Assembly (NCBI GenBank): GCA_040954595.2
Contig: CM082578.2
Location: 6,696,001-6,760,000 of the forward strand
Direction: 5' to 3'
Source: Balanoglossus misakiensis
Lineage: Eukaryota > Hemichordata
Length of the DNA: 64,000 nucleotides
Below are positions 56,486 to 64,000 of this stretch, one piece after another. The position numbers and the translations under genes are program-made. The stretch's first letter is position 1. Every line of letters starts with the position of its first letter. The notes under the pieces are model-generated. The model was given only the letters and a program-made list of their open reading frames with translations, was not told where the DNA came from and ran no database searches.

Positions 56486-59400
56486 TCAGGTGAACTGAAG
56501 TGACTGTCCAATCTGGGTGGGAAAAAAACATAAAGGGTTTGGGTTATTATTCAGGTTTTTTTTGTATAATCAGATGAATTTGTCACAGAGACATTTACAG
56601 GTATACAGTCACCTCCAATTTACATACGCCCATATATGGCTGAAATGGCGTATTTGAGTGTTCTAAAGAACATATGGTGGTGCTCTTTTTTTCATGTGTG
56701 CCGCCCACTGAAAAGCTATGATTAGCTAAGTGGCAGTTTTACCATGGTAACTGAAGCTATATTTGCATAGGTGATTGTATACCTTTAATTTTATATGAAC
56801 TATATTCATCAAAAGGTTTGTTTTCCACAACATCACCATCTGTAGTGGCTGTGTCAATGATTCATTACTTGAACTCACAGATTGAGATTGGAGAATTATC
56901 TGTTCTACAACATCATACAATTTGTACCTCAGAACTAACTTACCGGACCCTGATATGTAGTTGCATAGGTGATTCCCTGCTGAGCTGCCTGTGGGTCGAT
57001 CAGATTTGTTGCTGCTAAGGTGTGCGCTGCTGCAAAGACAAAAACAATGCAATGAAATTGAAATCTAATTCAAGAAATGAATCACATGGGCAGTTGGGTC
57101 AACTTTAGACGTGGAAAAATCTACTCATTTTCTTCTATTCATTGACGTCATTGACACACATCAAAAAGCATCAGAAATGCCAGAACTCAGTCCAGTACAT
57201 CAACGGAACAGAGGCATCCACACATTACACTTTAAGCTCTGAAATATCTCACAACTTCTGCATCATCAATCAGATTCACACCAATAACCTGTTTGCAGAC
57301 GCTCCTGACAAGCTCTGTAACATCACAAATATAATTTACTTTACTGCGAAATTAGGTGCATACATCAATACTTACAGAACTGATCTTCTTCTAACTCGTC
57401 TGGCAGTCGTTCAGTTCCACTCGTGCCTAATGATTTCTCTCCCTTCATGGACTGACCAACAAGAGACAAAGACACTTCATTATTTCTGACATAGTTTACC
57501 ACTTTGCAATCATATAACAAGTAGCACTGCTGATAGACTATCTAACGCTACGATTGAGAGGGTGTACATCAGAGCCTATGGCAAGCCCAAAAAAGACAAG
57601 TTATTTTGTCTTTTCCAACCATCTACTTTTTTCCCAGGAACACTCCCACCTATTTCACTATCTCTTTACCACTGGCTTTTGTGAATTTTCACTGACGACT
57701 TATATGCTTAGCTACCCCCCCCCCCCCCCCCCCCCAGCAAGACACAATAGTTCTCACCTCTCTGTATTTTTGAAGGTACATTTTCAGGGGTTCAACGTAA
57801 TTGTCGAAACCCAACGTGGACATCGCAAACAGAATGTCTTCTCCGTTGATCGTCTTCCTCTTCTCTTGGTGACAACGCTCGCTGGCTCTGAGGAGAGTCT
57901 GGGTTAAGGTTCAAGTACTATGAAAATTATGCAGCTTTGATTGGGCATTGTGAACCACTGAAACGTGTGATGAGAAGCTTAGCACCTTGGGAAATAAGAA
58001 GACGGAGACCTGATGGTAAATTGTACTGAAACTGGATACAGTGTACCGTACTTCTAAGTTCTTATACCAGTGAGACACAAGTGTTAACAACCAGTGTGCT
58101 CTCAAACAAACATAATTTTTTTACAAACTTTGAGTAAATTTGAAATTTAAATTTGTAGTGAATTCAAATGACAGACAACTTGTCACCAATGTCTTTTATA
58201 TACATTTGCAGCTCCAGAGCCAACCGACAGACAATCATGAAATGACACCAATGCAACCAATAGATAGCAATAGCAGCCAATAAACAGCATGGCAAGATTT
58301 GAAAGGATACTCGCTGGTTATGAAACTGATAAACTCCGAGACACACTCTTGCACACATTCTTTGGCGTCCTTGGCAATCTGAAATCAAAGATGAATTCGT
58401 TGAAAAGTGTAATCAGCAAGATTTTCAGGAAGATTTAATGATTATGTCCTACCCACTTCATAGTACAAAGTACATTCTACCTTAAAAATAAATGAATACA
58501 CACATCCACATTAGTAGCCATAGTATCCCTAACTTTAAAAACTTACAGAAAACAAAGTTTTGCAATATATACAATCATTATGAATTTCCAGGAAAGACAA
58601 TGATAGACAGCTTCATCTTAATTTATCCAGATGAAACTATCTCAAGCTTGCTGGTATACCTTGCCAGTTTTCGGGATGGACTTTTTCATAATTCTGTTGA
58701 CATTGGCAATGGGGAGAAATCTATCTTGTTCCCTCAAAGGAGAGCTGCCTCCTTTCTCTATATCGTCGCCTTCAGCGCCAGCACTGTGTATACTTTCATC
58801 ACCAGCATTACCCCCTGCAAGAGATGCATAGAGAAAAAAAATTGTCACCATCCTATCTATATGTCAAATTTGTATATTTCACATGTAAATATTTCATAAT
58901 AACAATAAAAAATATTTAAAAAACAACAACAAATCTGTGACATACCATCAGGATTTGATTGTACGTATAAATTGTAATCATTTGATATTCCAAGACCAGC
59001 TGCATCGCCATGATCTGCGCCTTCTATAACAGCCATGCTGTAACATTAACAATAATAACAATGATTATTTATACAAACGGCAGTTTATTTAGGTTTTCTA
59101 GACTGGGAACAGGTAAGGCTTACATTTGCCCACTCTTTGTTAACTCTCCCAATCACTCAAAAGCCATGATTACCATCACGGTCGTTCAATAAGGAATTTT
59201 CAGATTGTGCATCAGAGGATGTACTTCACAGTTCTTTCAAAATGTTTGTCCTAACTTAAACATCAGACATCTGAACTGGTTTTAGAAATGAAAGTTTTAA
59301 TTGTCCACTATCGGTAACTTTTGGCTATTTTTTTCAGCATTTTTATTTTGTGTATCAACCATGGTTTCTTGTTCAGCTCTCTGAGTAGTTTTCACCATAT

Positions 59401-59748
59401 CAAATGCATTTGTCAACAATAACAATCAACAATTCATACACACTACTTGTTGACAAGCAGTACAATTGGTGTGTTGGGATACTGGACGAAAATATTGAAA
59501 AAATAGCCAGAAGTGACAGATAGTGGCCCTTTAATGACAACTCTAAATTGTTTTATAGGTGATATATGGACACAATGTCATTACTGACAAAACAAACCAT
59601 CCAGAGTTTTTGTCAAGGATTGATTGACTGAAACAATGAGATCATCTATCTATGGAACTTACTCGAGTCCTTCTGCCCCTTCAGCATGTGCATCTGTTGC
59701 TTGTGACAGAGCTGTTGGGTCTTCGACAGTATTATCCGTGCCTTCCAT
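56486..59748 (-). CDS. NFYB: Nuclear transcription factor Y subunit beta
   Basis: NF-YB is the histone-fold subunit that pairs with NF-YC and, with NF-YA, binds CCAAT boxes. Eight coding exons (59663-59748, 58946-59037, 58660-58814, 58311-58378, 57758-57887, 57376-57451, 56944-57029, 56486-56512) join in phase to 239 residues; human has 207. The N-terminus ([16 protein letters not shown]) is acidic and longer than in human but keeps LGISNDY, matching human LGISADY. The histone fold spans about 87-176: [73 protein letters not shown]. Then MKGEKSLG and a glutamine-rich activation tail ([17 protein letters not shown]). An acceptor at 59756-59764 shows a noncoding exon upstream. An in-frame ATG early in exon 2 is an alternative start. 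It is head-to-head with UBL4A. Confidence 0.96.
56601..56782. mobile_element. 180-bp MITE, copy B (inverted relative to copy A)
   Basis: GTATACAGTCACCT starts and AGGTGATTGTATAC ends this copy in the last NFYB intron. Its left end (CCAATTTACATACGCCCATA) is the reverse complement of the right end of copy A at 41467-41650, and similarity runs through the whole element. Confidence 0.85.
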
Positions 59749-60993
59749 CTATAAGCTGCAGAAAATAATTGGATACAGCCAACACACATGAAAAAGACAT
59801 TCACCACCAGAAAAAAAGGACGACCACAACAGCCATACATTCATGGAGCTACAGATCTAGCTAGGCTGCAAGATTTGTGCTATTAATTTGGCAAGCACCA
59901 GGCCCTGTCCATAAGACCATGGACGTCCATTATAAGACCAACAGGGGAGGTCCTTGTCTTGATAGAATGATAGTGTTAAAGGGGAAGTTCAGTCGGGCTG
60001 CTTTTTATGTGTGTGCTAGTTATGGGTTCAGTTATTCGGAAAAAGCCATTTTCACCATGTATAACTCAGGCAAATAGTTTTTAATACACACAGACAAAAA
60101 TAGTGGTACTGAAGCTGCATTCTAGGGCTTCACAACTTACTGCATATTGAAACATGGGGGAGGGGAAGTGCCTAACTTGATGCTTGTGAGAATGTAAAAT
60201 ATAACATTTTCTTGGTATTAGCAAAAGAACATCTGTGCAATGAATATTAAATGAAAATAATAAAGCAAATTAATAAAAAAAAGTCAATTTCATTAGACTA
60301 TTTATTAACCAAACCATCGTTTTCGATCTATTAATTTAAAAACTTTCCCCTGATATGATAACTGATGAATGGGGATTCACGCATTTCCACACAGACACAT
60401 ACACAAAGTATTGACAATAAATCTACTGTCATGTTATTCTTATGGGTTATTATTTTTCAATGTGCTATGCATTGCCTCACTTCATTCTGAAGTCACATTC
60501 AAGCTTGCTGAAACAAGTAATTGAAATATTGGCATGCGAAAGAAAAAAATATTGATAATTTCCTGGCCTCTTACATGCATTTGCCAGCTTTACTTTCACT
60601 TTCATAAAAAATAAAATACTCCAGTCCATTGTGGAAATGTTTCATGCATGTCATGTGGCCAACTGTTTATACATGTAGTACGTCTTGCAATACTAGTGAT
60701 CGATCGATCTCTTCGCCTTCATTCCTCCTTTCCCCAAAGAATCGTTGTGATGAAAAGATAGTTTATGGTAAAATTCAACAGTCTGAAAACGCTTGTGATC
60801 AACACTAGCCCCTGCATCCTGCGTCAGTTTCCGATGGTACACGTACATTGTAAGGCGACGGAACGGGTAAATGCTTGTCAACAATGAGCAACACTGGCCA
60901 AGAACAAAAGTGATGCGAGACGCGGGAGGAGCACTTTGCATCGCCCCAGCCTCCGCCGCAAAATCTTTAAATTTGGAGCTCAAAAGAACTCAC

Positions 60994-61230
60994 CGTAACT
61001 ATTGGAGAAGAATGACAAGGCCTTGATGACTGTTGATCTACAAGTTGGTTGGCTGGATTGGGTATTTTAACAAGACAAACTGTCAGCCAGTAAGCAGCAA
61101 GTATGACACCATTGAAGAACGCTAATGGCTGGCTGTGAAGGTGGGAAACAAAAGCCATCAGATTTGCCATTACTGCTACTGATACGCTTCCCCGTCAAAA
61201 ACAGACAGGCGAACGAACGGACATGAACGT
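60994..61230 (-). other. NFYB: Probable 5' noncoding exon of NFYB
   Basis: On the minus strand TTACG|GTGAGT forms a strong donor with the exon ending at 60994, about 1.2 kb upstream of the acceptor before the NFYB start exon. The upstream limit is not visible and is set only roughly. The intron between (59756-60993) holds no recognised feature. Confidence 0.45.
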
Positions 61231-61853
61231 CTATGAAGAAAATTCGCCCACTTTTATTTACCACATTGAGGAGTGAAAGCCCATTTCATTGCCAATTTAT
61301 ACATGAGAGATAGCCGAAGAAGACCAACAGGATACAGTTGAAGATTTTCCGGACAGGTGTCCTTTATAGTAAAACTAGTAATCTTCTAAATCATTTTATG
61401 GAGAAAGTTTAGGTGATCCAGAGCACTCATGAATTGGGGGAGTGAATCGTGTGAATGGAACTGCCAAAGCCTCCCAACTCGATCGGAATGTTCGATTTGG
61501 CACGGCAGAAATACTCAATCAATGGTACAGAAAGCGCTCATCCAGACAAATGTGTGAATTTTTACGTTTAAAGAAGAAATAATGTATCGAACAGTGACGT
61601 AGTCCGGTTGATACAACATCCATTCAAAACCTTTCAGAAATACAAAAACTTTCCCATCGATCGCGAACGCGTCATGCACTTTGACCTCAGACATGTTTTG
61701 ACCTGGTCGCCAGAGGGCGGTAATATTTCCGGGTTGGTCGCCATCTTCCGATGAAATTGTTAGACTTTGTACCACAGAAGCGAAACTTGACCGAGTGATT
61801 GTTTCCCCCCTTTCGTCCAGGTTGTGAGCGATCGCGGAAGAAGTTGAGCAATT
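61231..61853. promoter_or_regulatory. Divergent NFYB/UBL4A promoter interval
   Basis: About 0.6 kb lies between the inferred NFYB first exon and the UBL4A ATG. Visible words are CCAAT at 61292-61296, ATTGG at 61433-61437, and GTCGCCATCTTCCG near 61737-61750, a YY1/ETS-like core often found at TATA-less bidirectional promoters. The CCAAT words raise the possibility of NF-Y autoregulation, which is inference. Confidence 0.5.
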
Positions 61854-63674
61854 ATGTTAATAACGGTGAAGATACTCCAAGCCCAAGGAAAAGAATGTAG
61901 TATAGAGGTTTGTTGAAACGAGATTCCGTACACGTATCCGTATTTCAATTTGTTCCACAACTTACGTACGACCTTACTTTCTTTATGGTCGAAAGTTGCC
62001 CCTAATCCTAGATATCTGGGCTTGCAGGGAAGATTGTTTCCCTTCAACTTCACATTCTAGTCGAATTTTCGAGCTCCTAGGTTTCATACAAAGTACTTTA
62101 TGTTTAACATATCCAGTCGCCAGATCAATTTCTTCTATCGAATGATGATGATTACCTGTAATGATACATGGGCATGCAGTGACTAGTGTTACTAGTACAT
62201 TCTAGTGCAGTGTGCAAGCTTTGTCCATAATATCATGTAGTCTCTGTAAAACGGAGCTGATTACTTAAGGAAATTGAATCAAATCCTGTTCACAAAGTTT
62301 CATTCAGTCATATGGCGAACGAGCTATAAAAAATAGGTTAGCTTATTCGTTGGCCTTTTATTTGACATAAAATTAACCAGCTGTAGCTGAATTCCGACGG
62401 ATCCTCTGCAACTGGTAACCAAAGTGTTAACGTTTTTGTTGCATACACTTTATCTTGATGGTACGAAACAGTTTTTAAACAATTGTTTGTTATACATTGT
62501 ACTGCTAATAGTCTGTTGTCACTTAGGTCACATCTTCACATTAACAAGGATACAATGAGGGGAACGTAACAATTAATTTCTAAATTGATGAAAATTAGAC
62601 ACCACAAATTCCTGGATAGAGAACAATGCTATAACTTCAACTTTTTCCACTGCAATCTTGCAGGTTACAGCAACAGATTCAATTTCGGCAGTCAAAGAAC
62701 TAATATCAAGAGAATTAGATGTTCCCGTAGATCAACAGAGATTAGTATTCAGAGGGAAAACGTTATCAGGTGAGTGTACTGACGACAAAGATTTGCAGTG
62801 TTACTGTCAGATCGCCGTCGTAATCTTGAAATCTGAATTAAATTTTAATCCGGACTTGAAATCAGTTTTTAACAATAAGACGGCTGTCTGCACAAACCAC
62901 AGGGTGCATTGACAAACCAAATGCAGTTACCACTAAATGCCTCGTAACTATAGTCACATGTTTTCTCTCTTTTTGGAAAAAAAGATGGGCAAAGTCTCGG
63001 GGACTACAACATTGGACCCGGCACAAAACTTCACTTGGTCGTCAAGAGAACTCAGGATGAAAAGTCGGGAAGTTTTCAGAAATTGCCACCACAGACAACT
63101 GCGCTGTGGGATCAGCTGAGGCCAGTTCTTAGTAAACATTTCAAAACAGAAGATGTTGACAAAGTTATACACCATTTTCAAAAGGTACGGGCCGGTTTTG
63201 CAAAGTTTTGTACACATTTTTGGTCATTTCTTTGCTGTAGAAATGTCATTGTCTAATATCATCTTCCAAAAAAAAGTTTTTTTAAATTCATTAAAAATAT
63301 AGAACAACAGTTACTATACTCAACCTACTATTTCAAGGAGAAACTGTCAACCTACTATTTCAAGGAGAAACTGTCCACCCCTATTTCCATGTATAGAAGT
63401 CCGGCACTGCCATTGAGAAACATGGAGGTGGACCAAACCATGGTGGTGACAGGGTCAAGCTTGATGTACCAGCCTCAGAGTGTTAAACATTCAGAAAACT
63501 TCTGCGCTATATATTCTAGTTTTAAACTTCTATTTTAATTTTTGCTTTTTTCTCCCCCGACAGGAGTTTGAGTCGAGCATTTCAAATTTAAGCCTGGATG
63601 ATTTAGAAAGGATCGCCATCTATAACCTTGAGAGAAGGCAGCAAGGCCATGATTCTGCATCAAGTAGCAGCTAG
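61854..63674 (+). CDS. UBL4A: Ubiquitin-like protein 4A (GET5/MDY2 family)
   Basis: UBL4A is the bridging subunit of the BAG6 complex that passes tail-anchored proteins to the TRC40/GET pathway in the cytosol. Four exons (61854-61907, 62664-62769, 62985-63184, 63564-63674) join in phase to 156 residues; human has 157. The ubiquitin-like domain (about 1-75) reads MLITVKILQAQGKECSIEV, LDVPVDQQRLVFRGKTLS, DGQSLGDYNIGPGTKLHLVV. It lacks a C-terminal GG, as expected for a non-conjugated member. The C-terminal TUGS-like helices (LWDQLRPVLSKHF; FESSISNLSLDDLERIA) match the BAG6-binding region. The first exon ends at SIE|V, the usual position. No intron was seen that would mark it as a retrocopy; vertebrate UBL4B is such a copy, and this intron-bearing gene is the parental type. 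Confidence 0.95.
63304..63376 (+). repeat. Tandem duplication, 30-bp unit, two copies
   Basis: CAACCTACTATTTCAAGGAG plus AAACTGT occurs twice back-to-back in the last UBL4A intron. The copies look identical, so the duplication is recent. Confidence 0.85.
63374..63457. repeat. CCCTTTCACC-family element, degenerate copy 6
   Basis: CCACCCCTATTTCCATGTAT, then TAGAAGTCC, GTGGACCAAACCATGGTGGT and GACAGGGTCAAG follow the family order, but the ends are diverged. It lies in the last UBL4A intron. Confidence 0.5.
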
Positions 63675-63967
63675 TCAACAGAAAACCTTACAGACATTTC
63701 TGAGGAAACCCACAAGGATTCTACAGAGACTTTCAATCTGCAGGGATTCTATCTATAGAAGTCCTACAGAGAGACCCTATAAACCCACCAGGGGATCGAT
63801 CATATTGCAACAATGCCTTACTATATGCAAGGAATGGACAGACTCTTGTTGTTTGAGTGGGACCTGCACGTCATAAACCTGTGGGATTCCCCTTGTAATA
63901 GTAAACGGCCTCAACACACCATATTCTCTGTCGTCATAAGCAACGAAGCACTCTCGGTTCAGAATAC

Positions 63968-63973
63968 AATAAA
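63968..63973 (+). terminator. UBL4A: Poly(A) signal of UBL4A
   Basis: AATAAA about 295 bases after the stop, followed by a GTGTGC-type downstream element. It ends the gene close to the right edge. Confidence 0.65.
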
Positions 63974-64000
63974 GTGTGCACAAGGGTGCGTCTGCAGCAT

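Overview
This is animal nuclear DNA with about eleven intron-rich, single-copy protein genes: one cut by the left edge and ten complete. Introns are GT-AG (one GC-AG), intergenic DNA is rich in microsatellites and short inverted-repeat elements, and there is no operon-like bacterial structure, plasmid or CRISPR array. The proteins resemble vertebrate orthologues closely, but several look like unduplicated ancestral forms (a GNL3 with GNL3L features, one TDG, one UBL4), so an invertebrate deuterostome such as a lancelet or hemichordate is the best guess; the exact clade cannot be read from the window alone. I assembled every gene exon by exon from splice sites, reading-frame phase and recall of the human proteins; no database was searched.

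Layout, left to right: PBRM1 (-, 5' part only), GNL3/nucleostemin (+), DUS4L (-), COG5 (+), TDG (-), UQCC5/SMIM4 (+) followed 65 bases later by UQCC6/BRAWNIN (+), CENPK (-), HBP1 (+), NFYB (-), UBL4A (+). Strands alternate perfectly if UQCC5-UQCC6 is counted as one unit, giving five head-to-head pairs (PBRM1/GNL3, DUS4L/COG5, TDG/UQCC5-6, CENPK/HBP1, NFYB/UBL4A) and four tail-to-tail junctions.

Several neighbours are also linked in human: PBRM1, GNL3 and SMIM4 on 3p21.1; DUS4L, COG5 and HBP1 on 7q22.3; TDG, UQCC6 and NFYB on 12q23.3. The window therefore seems to preserve an ancestral block from which these human segments derive. The genes serve chromatin and transcription (PBRM1, HBP1, NFYB), DNA demethylation and repair (TDG), kinetochores (CENPK), ribosome biogenesis (GNL3), tRNA modification (DUS4L), Golgi trafficking (COG5), tail-anchored protein delivery (UBL4A) and assembly of respiratory complex III (UQCC5, UQCC6).

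The most notable system is the UQCC5-UQCC6 locus. Two mitochondrial micropeptides for the same complex lie in one apparent two-cistron transcription unit, with a weak start context on the first ORF and a better one on the second. This matches the sloth1/sloth2 arrangement known from Drosophila. Other points of interest are C2H2 fingers apparently spliced to the N-terminus of HBP1, a TDG carrying seven SUMO-type motifs, a GC-AG intron inside the G4 codon of GNL3, a small DNA transposon whose arms are telomere-like repeats, and a transposon nest whose pre-insertion site can be inferred.
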